NCBI RefSeq assembly: GCF_029784135.1
Contig: NC_073745.1
Span: 42,240,420 to 42,304,419, forward strand
DNA: 64,000 bases
Origin: Toxorhynchites rutilus septentrionalis
Lineage: Eukaryota > Arthropoda > Insecta > Diptera > Culicidae
Direction: 5' to 3'
Under the pieces are notes generated by a model. That model was not told the origin of the DNA and made no database searches. It worked only from the letters and a program-made list of their open reading frames with translations. The position numbers and the translations under genes are program-made. Positions 22,772-35,655 of this stretch are shown here, piece after piece; position 1 is the first letter of the stretch, and the number at the start of each line of letters is the position of its first letter.

Positions 22772-23090
22772 ATAAAGTCCAACTGGTACAAAAATTAGAG
22801 CGTGGTGACCATGGAATGCGTCGGGCATACGTCGATTGGGTGAACGAACAACAGCAGCTGCATGCTGAATTTTCGCATCAAATTTTCTTCATCGATGAGG
22901 CACATTTCGAGCTCGGTGGCTATGTGAACACCCAAAATTTCCGTATATGGGGCTCAGAAAATCCACACGTGATTGTTGAGAGGCCATTGCATCCGCCAAA
23001 AGTCACTGTTTGGTGCGCATTAAGGTGTGCGAGGAAGCCCTAGGTGGACATTTGAATGATGTTGTATTTCACACATAATGGCATAAACCA
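22772..23090 (+). pseudogene. Tc1/mariner transposase, middle part (right of copia) with deletion
   Basis: From the target duplication the frame reads VQLVQKLERGDHGMRRAYVD, then IFFIDEAHFELGGYVN, holding the first catalytic aspartate, then RIWGSENPHVIVERPLH and TVWCALR. After 23020 there is an abrupt join to a C-terminal-looking peptide (CEEALGGHLNDVV) in another frame, so the section with the second and third catalytic acids has been deleted. Non-coding sequence and the right inverted repeat follow by 23185. Confidence 0.9.
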
Positions 23091-23185
23091 AACTTTAATT
23101 TGAAATAAAAGTTTCATCGAAATTCGAATTTTAAGTGTGTTTTATTTCAATTTACTTTCGAAATTTAAAGTTGGAAAACCCTGTA

Positions 23186-25875
23186 TATCCATCCGCAAAA
23201 GTGTAAGTTCTATTTTATTCATCGTACCATCACGAATATATACAATCTTCTAGGCAAACGGAACATTACGGACTCCATCCAACTCCTAGATTGAAGTTTA
23301 ATTATGACACCGATTTGCCGCAACCTTCTTTCAAGAACCTTCTGCCCCGCTCGGCTTGTCGTAGAGCAGCGCGAAGAAAATTAATTAATTATAAATTTCC
23401 GGACAAGTTACTACTTTCGTTTAGGTTACTTACAATTAAGAGGCAGACGGGGGATAAGAAATAGCAAATTTTCCTAATTTGCATTTTTCAACCAATGCTG
23501 CCAACTTTTTACTTCTGGCTTACTGCATTACTCACTCCGCCGAACGAGACCGGATGGAAACTTTGCTGGTTTACTGCAGAAGTCAGTAACGATAATGGAT
23601 TATGTTCGGTGCGAAGGGGGAATCTCTCGGAGATAACTTCCGTCCCTTGCGCCCTACCTTATTCATGCGGTACGGATCGATGTATCACTTGAAGCGTTAT
23701 ATTCATCCGTGTTAACCTTTGGGATATTATAAGTTTCTGGTGGCCGAATTGCGAGAACTTAGAAACAGTTCGAACACAAAAATATATATTCAGAACTGCG
23801 TCTGGCCAGTTCAATCACCTCCGCATGCAGCAACGGTTCGCTTAAAATGCCGATTCATTGGTCCCCGAATCCATATTCATCCGTTCCCATGTATGCGGTT
23901 TAGCATAAGCCACCGTTGTGATCCGCGTTGAAATTCAAATAACTCAGTCATTTCATTGGCGAGATGAGAATTATTCAGCAAGGCATCATCGGCGAATTCC
24001 TCGAAGGTGGCACTTCTGTCGCTTCCAATGAACCCTCCCCATGTGCCGCGGGGGATCACCCTAGGGGGCTGAATTTGAAAGTGGAATAGTTTTTCCATAA
24101 ATTTCTATGTGACTGGCAACATACCTATCGTTTGTACGAGTTTTCTGCTGCAGCTGGTTAGCAACAGGGTAACCTTCCGATCGGTAAGTAGTTCAAGCAG
24201 TTTATTGTACTGTTTTGTATAGTCATCCATTTTAAAATGTGCAGATTAGACAGCGGGGCGAGATGCATTTGCATACTCTTGTCGGGACAGACCGCGAGGG
24301 TTCATTGACAAAACGCTGCTGAGATGCTAGCTCGTTTGTTACCATGTGTTACTCGTGAAGTGCGGATCAGTTCGTTGATCTCGATGGTCGGGGATATTTG
24401 AGATCGTTGTCCTCCTCGTTGCCGTTGAGCGTATCTCCCACAAATCCAACATTAAATTGAAGATGTTCTCCGCTCAGGCAGAACCCACTTCCTGAGTCGA
24501 ATAATAATAATTCGATCTGGGCGTCTTAATTGTGAATCGGATGAGCACAGGTGCCAATCTTCATCACAACAGCACCACTGCCTCGTTTCGGCTTATCATA
24601 CAATCCAGGGAGTGTATTTATGACTGACACGTGAGATTGCTCTTCTTCGCAACAAAGGTGCCTGTTACATATTAATTTCAGCCAATTGCTATGTAATTTC
24701 GGCGAAGGCGGTGCCTACAAAAGGGGAAGAGGAAGGGTGTGAGGCATATGATATAATATTCGGAACTTAATTGAATGGAAATATCTGCTCCGGTGGAAAT
24801 CGAAACGAGATTCTACTCTTCATTTGGGAGATTATGTGGAAACGATTGCTTCCCTGATTAAATGTTCATCGAAGAGCGAGGGGCGCGATTAACGAGTGTT
24901 GATTAGGAAATAAGTTAACGCCATCGTTTTGTGCCACTGGGCGATATTGTCTTCCCAAACTTTATCCGACACATATTGCTCTGTTCCGGAAATGAAGCTT
25001 CGGAACATTGTACGGACTGACCGTTCTCAAAGTTTGCGCTCATCGTTTGCCTCGTTCGACGGAGCAAATTTTAAATGAGTTTTGGCCTTCATGCAAACGA
25101 TAGAAAACTCAGAACAAATTTCCGGTACCATAGCGTGTTCTCCGTTCCCTGGTACTGACTTCCTTCTATCTCCACTTCAACGTTTATTTATTTTTTGACA
25201 AATGAAAAAATATGGAGTCCTCCCGCATCCGTTCCCAACCCCGGAGGCATTCGGCGCCGAGAAAAATCCAGAAGGGATCGTTTTTCTTCTCGAGAGTGTA
25301 TACATTCGTTGCTACACCCTCTCTCCGTCCCACCGACACGGAAACGGTCCTCATGGCAACAAACCACATTCTCGTTAGAAGAAGAAGAAAAAAAGGATGG
25401 ATGCAAGACTTTCGCTTGGCTCGCGAAGGGCAATCTGAACGTCATCAAGTCAACTCATCAATCATAAGCCCGTTCTGGCTAGCAGAACGAAATTGGCGCT
25501 CGAAGCGCCCGTGGGTTGCAAAGGGTAAATTTACATAAAACATGTTGCGCCCTCGATTTACCCGCGCAACCTGTTGGGTTGAAAAATAAGGGTATTTGTT
25601 TCGTTTTTTTGTTGTTAGCCAAGAATGCAAATCAATATGTTGAGGAATTTTTGTCGTCCAGTCGCTTGGCTTGGATTTGCTGGGGGCATACTTTGCGATG
25701 GGCTAAAGCTCAACGGTCATGATCTTGCTGAAAAAAAGCTGCGAGAAGGTCACATTCGTGGCATTACTTTAAATGTAAGAAACAGTCGAGGTACATTTTT
25801 ACTTTCGCTGTTTTTCGATGGATAGCTTTAGTGGTATGGGGTAAGTGATGTATTGAATCGATGGAAGATGTCATA
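23186..25875. other. No recognisable gene; intergenic
   Basis: Mixed-composition sequence with only short frames, none with a domain. No terminal repeats recognised. Confidence 0.45.
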
Positions 25876-25879
25876 TTAA

Positions 25880-26150
25880 GGGGGTATTCTAGTCTAGATT
25901 TGGAAAAAAAGTTTTTTTCGTCATAAGTTAAGTTAATACATTCGAGAATATGCCCTTGGAAGGACTTTTCGAAATTCTCATCGTTTACCGGGCTACAGTC
26001 ATTTTAGTGATGCGGTATCGATTATTGTACGGCCTTGACTCAAACGCCTTTTTCTTAAAACTACTTTTTACAAGCTGGCGTACACGATACCTCAAATTCT
26101 ACTGAACCGATTCATATCAACACGGTTTTTCCGTCTGTTTTTTTTTCACC
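25880..26150 (+). repeat. Left long inverted-repeat arm of the TTAA unit
   Basis: Pairs with 31530-31801 on the minus strand at imperfect but continuous similarity, diverging near 26150. Confidence 0.8.
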
Positions 26151-26546
26151 AAAAACGGAACTCGGAGAAAATACAAACTCGAAATTGATCAAATATTATA
26201 GGATCGATTTTTTTACATATGTAATTTGTTTATTTTCTAAAGACAAAAAGTTATTATAAAATAATTATTTGCATTTTGTTTTCTAGCTTAAAATCCAATG
26301 AAATTAATGAAATAAAACATATAACTTTCTTATCTTTTTAGAAAGAGACAATCATAGTTCGACAATGTTGTAGTCCCAGTTATTTGAGACATCTTTGTGA
26401 AACAATTTTTTCTCTATCTCTTGAAATAACCGATATAGCGCTTTTTTCTTAGTTGAGTTAGGGTCACCATGAAAAATACTGGTTTTTGCTCCTTTCAAAC
26501 TCTACATGCTAACTGTCTTAAAAGACTCTTAGAGCTTACTAATACA

Positions 26547-26844
26547 AACATTTTGCGATGCAGAACTTATAAATATCTCAACTCCACTCAAAGTTATTGA
26601 TATTTTTTTCCCAAAAAATACACTTTCATATTTTGTTTGTCGTTCTTCCTGGGGCAAACATAGAAACTGTTTGTTGGCGGAATTTGAAAGAACAAATTCC
26701 ACTCTATAGAATATGTGATTTTCAAACTATGTAATTTTAGGTGTTTTAGTAAATTAAAATTGAAATCATGAGTTTTTGGAAGAAAACTCATCAATAACTT
26801 TGAGCAGGATTGAGATATTGACAAGTTCTGTATCGTAAAATGTT
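26547..26844. repeat. Internal inverted repeat (about 55-bp arms)
   Basis: AACATTTTGCGATGCAGAAC...AAAGTTATTGAT (26547-26602) is inverted at 26790-26844 (ATCAATAACTTTGAGCAGG to GTAAAATGTT) with several mismatches and a 187-bp loop. It lies inside the TTAA unit. Confidence 0.8.
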
Positions 26845-27118
26845 GGTCTTGATAAGATCCAAAAGTTGTATGAAGACAATTTCGATGTAGAATTTTATTT
26901 TTATTTTATTTATTCATGGTTACCCTAATACAATTTAGATAGAAAGCGCTGAAAAAAAAATTGTGGTATATCTTTATTCTCTAGGCAAGAAATGTTTTCG
27001 ACAAAGTTCTTACATATGATAGAGCGCTCATTTTATGTTATCAAAAATAGGGTGACCAAAATTGTCGATGAAATAAAACAATATAACTTTCTTATCTTTA
27101 TAGATAGAGATAAACATA

Positions 27119-27857
27119 TAGGGTCTTTTAGATTATACGCTCACGCAAAAAAATCGAGTAGCTCCTTATAAAATTTTTTTCGCTCCGTAGATGGTAACAC
27201 TGCATTCCCCACTTCGGGACGATAATATTCGGCTAGTCGTTCAGTCTGATCGGATGGTTTTGAGTGTCAAGATGTACAATTTACAAGAACGTGTATTTTT
27301 AGTGAAAGCGTATTACTCGAGCCGATAGCAACGTCACTGGCGCTACCTATCGGGAAATGCTGGAAGATGAAGTCTTCCCTGTCATGATGCCCAATTTCGA
27401 ACGTTTCATCTTCCAAAAGGACGGAGTGAAGCCTCATACCGCCGATGAAACGTTGTTGTTTCTGCGTATAGTTTTCAGAGATCGCGTCATCTCCAATCGC
27501 TTTCTTTCCCTGTTTAACTGTGGATGGAATTAGCCGCCGTATAGTCCGGATTTAAGTCCGCTCGATTACTTCCTCTGGGGGTACGTGAAGGACCGTTGCT
27601 ATGTTAATAAGCCACCAAATTTGGAGAAACTTAAAGAAGAAATAACTCGGATTTTCAACAGCATCGAAGTCGTAATGTTACAGTTTTGCATGGACAATTT
27701 TGTTCACCGTTTAAAACGCTTTATCGAAAAAAGGGGTGGTCACATCAAAAATGTCCTAAAATAATTTTTATTTTCGTTTATAAAAAAATAAAAATCGGTT
27801 CACTTTTGTAGAAATTATTAAAATTTGTTGCGTGAGTGTCTAATCTGAAAGACCCTG
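27119..27857 (+). mobile_element. Deleted Tc1/mariner-like element with inverted repeats (739 bp)
   Basis: The left end TAGGGTCTTTTAGATTATAC, running on through GCTCACGCAA, mirrors the right end (complement begins CAGGGTCTTTCAGATTAGAC). TA duplications flank it (27117-27118, 27858-27859). Inside, the plus strand keeps MYNLQERVFLVKAYY near 27270, then after a large deletion and stops PPYSPDLSPLDYFLWGYVKD near 27537-27590 and a C-terminal VMLQFCMDNFVHRL segment. The middle, with two catalytic acids, is scrambled or absent. It is inserted in the second copy of a short direct repeat (see findings). Confidence 0.9.
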
Positions 27858-28569
27858 TACAATCAATAAATACCGGAATCCGGTTTCGCTAGTGTAGTTT
27901 TAGTTGAAAACCTGACCAAGAACATCAACTTCGCTCTCGTTGGTTTGGGCCTGTGACATGCGATTTGAGCTTACACCCAAAATTGATTCTTAGCACATGT
28001 TTTGTCATCCCGATTTACTACATTAAATGAGCGTAAAAATAACAGAAAATGTCATGACTCTCAAATACTGGTAAGCATTTGTATAATATATATGGTACGG
28101 CAATATAAGATTGATACGAGTGGGCGAAACAAGAGACGCGTTTCAAATAAGCACGTATTACAACATATGTAAACGGCCCAGACCGAGATGGATATAGATC
28201 TCCTTTATGCTGGAAAGCGTTTTCTAAGAGTAAAATAAGAAAACACCTTCCAATTTCAATTTGTTATGAGTTGTAATATTATCACGCTTCAGCGCAACAG
28301 CATCATTAGCTATGTGGGTGGCATGGTCGTAAAAAACAGTCTTCAATTCTAGCCGGCCTTGGTTCGGTCCCCGTTGACGTCGTTTGGACTTTTTGTGGGT
28401 GCAATCCCAAAGAGATGAAAAAAGAAAGAGATGTCTGCTTCCATGCATACAAATATTTTAAAGCGTTGGGGACAGATAACATTATTTGCTCATTTGAAGC
28501 TACAAGGTATGAAAAGACATGGTTTCTGCCGAAAATGAAATGCTTTCTAGCAACGCTAGTTTGGAGCTA

Positions 28570-28870
28570 TTCGATCTTTTCGCTACGCCGAAACCCCATT
28601 TGTATCTGCTCCCGTGTGCATTGGCCCTGTCGCGATGCAACAATCATCTTATATTTTTATTTTATTATGGATGATTGTTTGGTGGTGCAAATTATGCAGC
28701 CGCGATCATAAATATAAACAAAGTGGAAGGTAGCGGAAGAGGAATATTTGCGCTAGAGCATGAATAATGGATCTCTTCTGAGGCAAGCATTCAACTTTTT
28801 CTCTATTCGAAGCAATGAACATCGCTTGTTTTCCGTCATCATGAGGACTTCGTTGGGCCTTTGACATTGC
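28570..28870 (+). repeat. Dispersed repeat shared with 50020-50500
   Basis: Shared blocks with the second locus: CCCATTTGTATCTGCTCCCG, GATTGTTTGGTGGTG, ATAAATATAAACAA, ATATTTGCGCTA and GAAGCAATGAACATCGCTTG. No coding capacity seen. Confidence 0.75.
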
Positions 28871-29428
28871 ATGAATGCATGGAACTGACGGTATGGCGAA
28901 ACAGACGTTAAGGTTGTGCGCCACATAATTATTTGAGGAATATCAAGCCAAATCATAGTGAATGTCATGTTGGAATGTTATGAGTTATTTGGGTTCGCGT
29001 GCCAATCGCAAAACTGTCTTCAACAAAGATGACATTTGTGCTAATCTTGATCATAATAAAGGAATGCAACTCTTTTCGAGGTTATTGATATACACAGACT
29101 GAATTTATTTCGTTTATTTAGTCAACAAGAAAGTAAATGTCATTCTGAAATTTTGTATGTGATTGGGTTGCGCTTGCCAGTAGCAAAACTTTCTTCACTA
29201 AGGGTAACAGCTACGCTTATCTCGAGCATGAGAAAGTAATGTAACTTTTTTAGAGGCCAGTAATATTAAAAGAAGTGTTTCCTTTGAGAATAGCAAATTT
29301 TTTTAATCGTTCTGTATTTTAGATACTGAATAACAAAAGTGCTACGAATTTTATTTTGTAAGGCGCCCAAATTTTATATTTTCAATCAAACGGTGCAATA
29401 TGGCCCATCAGAAGTATAATATGCTCAT

Positions 29429-29471
29429 AAGCTGTTTCTCTCAGAGACTATAAAGCTCTGAGAAACAGCTT
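29429..29471. repeat. Short hairpin-forming inverted repeat
   Basis: AAGCTGTTTCTC-TC-AGAG is followed after a 9-nt loop by CTCTGAGAAACAGCTT, pairing 16 bp with a two-base bulge. Confidence 0.85.
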
Positions 29472-31529
29472 GTATGAATGAGAGATTCAATCCATCTATT
29501 CCCTTCATGCCCACCAGCGAAGAGAAGAAACCGTTTCTCCGGTTTTGAGAACATTTAATTTTGTAAAAACATACTGAGGTCATTTAAAAGTATGTGAAAA
29601 CAATTGTTTGTGTGATTTATCGAACATGATTTAGAAATATCGTGATGGTTTGCCCATTTTTGTTTATTATGATTAGATTCGAAGACATTCATTCGTGTCA
29701 TGCAGAGATATTTGAAAAAATCATCTGGCATCCCTCACAAGCTATTTCTCACGTGAGAATGTTATCCGGCTGAAAGCGAGCAAATTGCCCCGATCGAGGG
29801 TATGCCATACTGTTCGATGGTAAGCTGATGCGGAAAATATCAAATTGAGAAGGAAATGAATCCTTCCTTACCGTTTACTTCATCTGAGATATCCACTGGG
29901 AACTCGACTCAATAAATATAAACTCGACTAATAATAAATACGCCTCTGAATCGGGTTCAAGCAAACAAAAGCAACAAAAACCTTATAGAAATGATGTAGA
30001 AAATTGCATCGAAAATCGCTTCCAAAGAAAATTATTTTTTCTTATTTTTTTAAAGCATGTTACAAATGTAAAACTTGCATGGTAGGATTCTATTATTGAC
30101 TGTCACGATTGCCATTTCTATTTTGCTGGTTTACGAGATAATCAGGCGGGTCAAATTGCCCGGCAGGCGCGTTTTAGACACATCTCCTCTAGCATGATAT
30201 TTGCAAGTATTGCCATTGTTATTATTTCTATTCAGTGTCAAAGAAAGATTGTTGTAGTTATGATATGTGGAATAATGGTGCTGGTGCAATAAGTATATAA
30301 TCGCCTGTAGTCGAGTGTATGTCAATTGCGAAAAAGGCCACTGGAATAGCGTTCGAGGTAAGTTTTCAATACATTGACATGAAACAAAGTGCGACATGCG
30401 ATCTGCTTGTATTTGTTCTGCGAGGGCAAGAATGAATCATCAATCAATTATCGTCAACTGATTCTACAATAAAAAAACATTTCAGGTCGACCAAACCATT
30501 CTACAAAATCAAAAATGATCGTCTATCACCTCATGATGGATTCTGGATGAATTTATTTTTTTCGTGGGAGAAAGGTGTATTTTGACTTTAAGGGGTTCAA
30601 TAAAAAAAAAAATTCTTTTTTTATCCAAAAAACGAAAAATATATGCATAAAAACAAATATTTTGTTTTGGCTCGATTATATATCGAATTCGATTATATAC
30701 AGTGAAAAGAAATCTGAGACTCAATCGAGTCCGCCTTGTATAGCGAAAATAAAAGACCCAAGAGGGAATCACAGAACCATTTGAGAAAATTAATTTGATT
30801 GATCGAAACAAAAGAGTTATTAATGAATTTCTGGGAAACAATCTATTAAAAAACACTCTTTTTGACCAGTTCTCACGTGAACCGTTTATTAAATACATAA
30901 ATTAAGGACAAAATCTCAATGATTAATTTAATGTCAATAAACAACCGCCAACGACTATATTTTACTGTCTTTTTATAATATTTATTCAGGGATACCTACT
31001 GCCTGTTTTGATCTGAATCGCTATCAATTCGGTGTAAAATGTGTATTAAAGCTGGAGAAAACTACTTCGAATAATAAAATCAACAAATATTGAAAAAATG
31101 CTTGTTTACAAGTGCATTTTCACTACCTGACCCGAAACTCAATTGACACATTGTGAATGTTATTTTGCCTTTAGCAGATTTTACCACACGATGAATTCAC
31201 AGAAATTTCACAGCGCTGAAGTGTGTTGCTAAAGTAATAGGTATTTCTGTTCACTGAAAAGAGTGAACCTTTCGATTGATTATGGAATTGTATTCCTTTG
31301 AAAAATAAAACAAAAAAATCGAGCAGATTCTGAATCAGTGAAGATGCCGCTATCGCATGAATCTCGGACAAGTCAATAACATCTCCTTTTTTTTTACAAA
31401 ATGACGGCCGTTTGAAAACAAAATGCGGATTAAAACGTTTTTTCTTATGTCCTACGATTTTTTGAAAATAGTAAAATTTGAAAAATATCATATTTTTGAG
31501 GTTCATGCGATAGAGAAATTCCTGTAGAT

Positions 31530-31801
31530 TGTATCCATATAAATTCGACACGAATCGGTTCAGTAGAACTTAAGATATCGTGTACGCCAGTTTGAAAAAA
31601 CTAGTTGTGAGAAAAACACGTCTGAAGTTCATTGTTATAGCCGTACCAGGTTAGATATCGCATCACTAAAATGTCTCTAACTCGGTAAATAATAGGATTT
31701 TCGATATGTCCTTCCTAGGGTATATTCGTGAATGCCTAAACTACAGAAATATGAAGGAAAAAAAATTATTTTTTTTTAAATTTCTAGACTAGAATACTCC
31801 C
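31530..31801 (-). repeat. Right long inverted-repeat arm of the TTAA unit
   Basis: Minus-strand counterpart of 25880-26150, ending at the TTAA at 31802. Confidence 0.8.
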
Positions 31802-31805
31802 TTAA

Positions 31806-34800
31806 AGTGATGTAAACTCTATTACCCATTATTGCACATTAACATTGATTCGTGACAAAATCTCACGATGTGTCTTAGCTTACTTATCTAAACGATTCGT
31901 CCAATTTTTGCTCAGAAGCTGTTGATGATGAAATCAAAGTACATAATTAGATTGAAGAATCTAAGAAAATCGCAATGTAAAACCCGTGATTGTTACTTCC
32001 ATGCTTTCACTCTGCTTTTATCGTGGCGGATGCTCGAATCAAAGCGTATTTTTGTTTTGCTGCGGTTTTTTTTTCTTATGCAGTTCCTCATTGACCGATC
32101 GACCCTCATTCCAAAAGCGGAAGTGTCATACCAAAAGTTGAACTCGGAACGATTGACACTGACTGGAACGTAAAGAAACATGCTTAAATTTCATGCTGGC
32201 GTCAGATGAAACACATGAGTACAGGTTTTGATATGATAAGGGGTTATCCTTTCACCAACTGAAAGCATCCCAAACTTTTTTGCGATTCATGAATTTATTA
32301 TGCAATATCCCAGAAAAAGGGAGCGAACGGAATGGTAGCATTTGATGTTCCAATGTTGAAAACAAAAGCCGGAGTCCAGAACTGTCAATCCAAGCAGCAA
32401 TTAAGGGTGACATTGCAAACAAATAAGGATACATGAAAAACAGCCAATAAAAATACGAATGTCAGAAATGCGAAACTTCCGACGACATTAAAGAAAAAAA
32501 CAATATAAACCAGCGTTGGCATTTTAATTGAGTATATTTGTGGCGAGAAATTTTCTCCACAATTCCCCCTTTAATTACCGGACAAGGTGACCCCAGCTGT
32601 TTTTTTCTTGTTTATTTTTTGCAAATTCGAGCAATCAAGCCAAATGTTACCGCTGGAGCGCGCTGCTATTAATTCCACCCACGCATCTGACTTGGCTCTC
32701 TGTCTCCGAAAGGGGTAACCTCTCGTCAGCATCAGGGCGCTTCTCTTTCGAATAAATTAAGCGCTGGAAAACAACACAACTTTGTGCTCTGCTCGGTTCT
32801 TTGGAAACGCGCAAACTGTTTTCGGTATTAATTCCCGGCGCTGCCGGTGCTGATTAGCATAAAATAATTTATGCAAAATCAACCCCTCACCAGGCGGGAG
32901 CGGGAAAGGAATGCGGGGGGAGCGGGTGATATTGAACGTGATGGTGTCCAAAAATATGTTCCCCAGGAAGAGGGCAAGAATTGGGGTGTGTGGTGACGTT
33001 TACTGTTAATTAATTAATCATTCCTGGACCGAGGGATCGTTCGGAGTGATGGTATGGAAAATAAATCTGTTTGTTAGTGTTTTACCTGGTGTCATTCGAG
33101 ACTCACCTGGACGGTGTCCTCCAACAAATCAGGGTGTGTGCAGTTAAATGAGTTAGTTAGTATGGATGAATCGATGCGAATAAATTAGGCAGACATTAGA
33201 TTCGAATTAAATTCACCGTGAATTATGTAAACATTTCAAATAGTACTAACAATGAGATAGTGATTATGTAGGGATTTTTCTTGTCTTAATTGATATAAAT
33301 GCATATCGCTAATCGTTCGGATACTGACAATTTTAGTACAATTGATTCCATCAAAAATACCTAATTTTTTTTCACTTGAATGGCATATCATATTGTTCTA
33401 GCTCGAATACGGAAAACCATTTCCAGACTGTGATGTTAAATTTTTCGACTGTGTAAGCAAATAAATGACATTTAACGAGATCACGATCCAAATGTGTTTG
33501 TGCCATTTATTCTCGTTCCGTCCACCACCGGTCCACCCGACAAGGGCAAAAAGGGAGCGCGCATTCATATTTGATTGACTGGAATAAAACGTCCGACTGT
33601 GTCCATTTTTTCCAACGTCTTCCTCCCCCAGCGGTAGAGATCTATTCACTGTGACTTTGGGTCTCCAACAAAGAGCATCAGTGACCGGCCAGGACAAAGA
33701 TGGGCCGGGGGACGGGCGAAAAGTTTTCCAAATAGCCTTTGGCAGAAGAAGGCCATCCCACTAACGAGTTTTCGCCCAGTCATATTTGGGCAAAAAACGG
33801 CAGAATTTAATTTCCGCTTTAGAAGATATGACTTCGAGATATCTTTGTTAGCATTTGTGGAAATGAATTGAGAGAAAATGGTCGTCCCACTGCGTAACGC
33901 TGGGGCGTAAGAGGCGACACTCGGCTCTCGGGCACTGTTACAGCTTCCTCGGACCAACGAGGATTAAATTGTGGATAGGGAAGGGTGTAGGTTAAACAGA
34001 AACCGAACCAATATTGAGTTTCTTATCGAGAGTCTCTAATGGATTGAAAATGGAACATGTGTTTTATTGAACGGAGCCACTTATCGGATTGGATCCACGC
34101 TGGATGGTGGACGGATTTCAAGATAAATATTGCCGGGGCCATTCGAAGCGGAAGATTTCCTTCTCATGTTTGATTATCTATCGAATTTGTACCCAAACAT
34201 GTTACGCTAGAATTAACTAGCCGAACTTTCGTAGCCCTTCGAGTTGAACGTTGCGCTCAATATACGACGGAAAGGCTGATAAATGATGCAGATGAATAAA
34301 TCATGGATTAAATTAAGTCAATACTGAAGGGCATAGGAGGATAACGTTCCCATAACATATTTGGAAAATAGTTTATTTCGGCGTTACAGTTTTGGAGTAG
34401 TGTAATTTTTGCCAAAACAATGGGAAAAGCGAAAAATTTAGCGCTTAGAAATTTCGTTTCAAGTTAGGTTGTGCTCCGACAATCTCTTTGAAACTAGTCG
34501 AGTCACCATGTACATCGTGTTTCTCTGTTTAAGGTGGCTACAAAGTTACTGAAGAGTACCTTTTCTACTGGACTCCCATGCGATTTTCGACATCCTTCGG
34601 ACTGATCAACACACTGTAGTCACTGATTTTCGTGAGTTTTTCATCGGGATTCTCAAGCAGTCCATGTAGTTTGGAGTTCATTGGTCTTCGTCGTTCTCCG
34701 TCGTTTGTCTGTACTTCACCATAGATGGTTCGCAGTATCTTCCGTCCGAAAATTCCACGGAAGTAAGGACCCCTGCGATGAGCGCAGTTTTCTCAAGTCT

Positions 34801-35005
34801 ATAGGTGACTTCCAATCTGATCAATGTTCTATACTATGACGTAAACATCATTAGAACTTAGAAGTAGGCACTATTTTCAGATTGGATGCATCTGTGGATC
34901 AGCAATCCTCTGCAATCCTCTGCACGGTTCGAATGGATTCAAAAGTATGTCTGTGTAACACATACTTTATCAAAGGTAGTGTGTGGACTCCAGAATGCAC
35001 ATTGA
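31806..35005. other. No recognisable gene; intergenic
   Basis: Only short frames without domains. 32500-33100 and 33450-33960 are less AT-rich than the repeats and could be older unique sequence. Confidence 0.4.
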
Positions 35006-35655
35006 CAGCCATACAAATGAAACACAAATTTCTGCATTACTCTAGAATTAATCAAGCAAATGAAACGAAATTTGGCATGTGGAAGTTTTAGGGTGCAATA
35101 AATGTTTCTATGGTGGTTGGACACTTCACTCCCCACTCTAAGGGGGGGCTGCCATACAAATGAAACATAAGTTTCTACATTACTCGAGAATTAATCAATC
35201 AAACGGAACCAAACCAAACCAAATTTGGCATGTATAGATTAATAGATTTTTTGTATTGGCTTAAGGGCGCACGAAACGTTTCTATGGTGAATAGACACTC
35301 CCTCCTCCTCTCTAAGGGGAGAAGAGGAGAGGGGTCTGTCTTTATTCTATCATATTTTCTGTATCAAACATTTATTCCATGTAACGGAGAAACATGTTAT
35401 TTGCAAGTGGTTGAAAAATCTTTAACGAGAATTGTGTCCGAAAATATTCTGATATTATAAAAATGAGTTTTGGTAGAAGTACTAGGAATTTTTTAGTAAA
35501 AGGTAAATTCAACGAGGTCGATTAGAAGATCAATCAATGAACAGTTCTGCGATTGGACTCATGAACTTGCGCTTAGTAAGAAAACGTGAATGTTTGAAGG
35601 TATTGATAACAAAAAAACAAATGTTGGGCGGGACGAAGTTTTCTGGGTCAGCTAG
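35006..35655 (+). repeat. Dispersed repeat, copy 2, ending CTAG|T (Helitron-like 3' end)
   Basis: Related to 2700-3460. It holds two units of about 140 bp starting at CCATACAAATGAAACA (35009 and 35149). It ends GGGCGGGACGAAGTTTTCTG GGTCAGCTAG followed by T at 35656. Helitrons end in CTRR and insert before T, and I recall this GGGTCAGCTAGT-type end from insect Helitrons; a firm assignment needs a search. No Rep-helicase coding sequence is present, so it would be non-autonomous. Confidence 0.65.

Larger units (their letters stand above)
17921..23185 (+). mobile_element. Tc1/mariner-superfamily transposon interrupted by a copia element
   Basis: The left end TACAGGGTTTTCCA (17921-17934) is the reverse complement of TGGAAAACCCTGTA (23172-23185). 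The outer TA dinucleotides fit the TA target duplication of this superfamily, leaving an element that begins CAGGG. Excluding the 4383-bp copia insertion and one target copy, it is about 875 bp, too short for a full transposase, so it was already internally deleted. It sits directly downstream of the LINE tail. Confidence 0.92.
27860..31529. other. Interior of the TTAA unit, no intact gene
   Basis: AT-rich with no coding domain. It contains a dispersed repeat near 28570-28870 shared with 50220-50500 and a hairpin at 29429-29471. A block near 30482 (TTTCAGGTCGACCAAACCAT) recurs at about 55064. Confidence 0.45.
25880..31801. mobile_element. 5.9-kb foldback-type unit with TTAA flanks
   Basis: The left arm begins GGGGGTATTCTAGTCTAGA at 25880; the right arm ends with its near complement TCTAGACTAGAATACTCCC at 31801. 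Both are flanked by TTAA (25876-25879 and 31802-31805). The arms align for about 270 bp, including the blocks CATTTTAGTGATGCG, CTGGCGTACACGATA and TTCTACTGAACCGATTC in matching order. TTAA duplications are typical of piggyBac-type elements and derived MITEs. I found no piggyBac transposase inside; the interior is filled with other repeats. It may be one element or two related copies inserted head to head. Confidence 0.75.
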
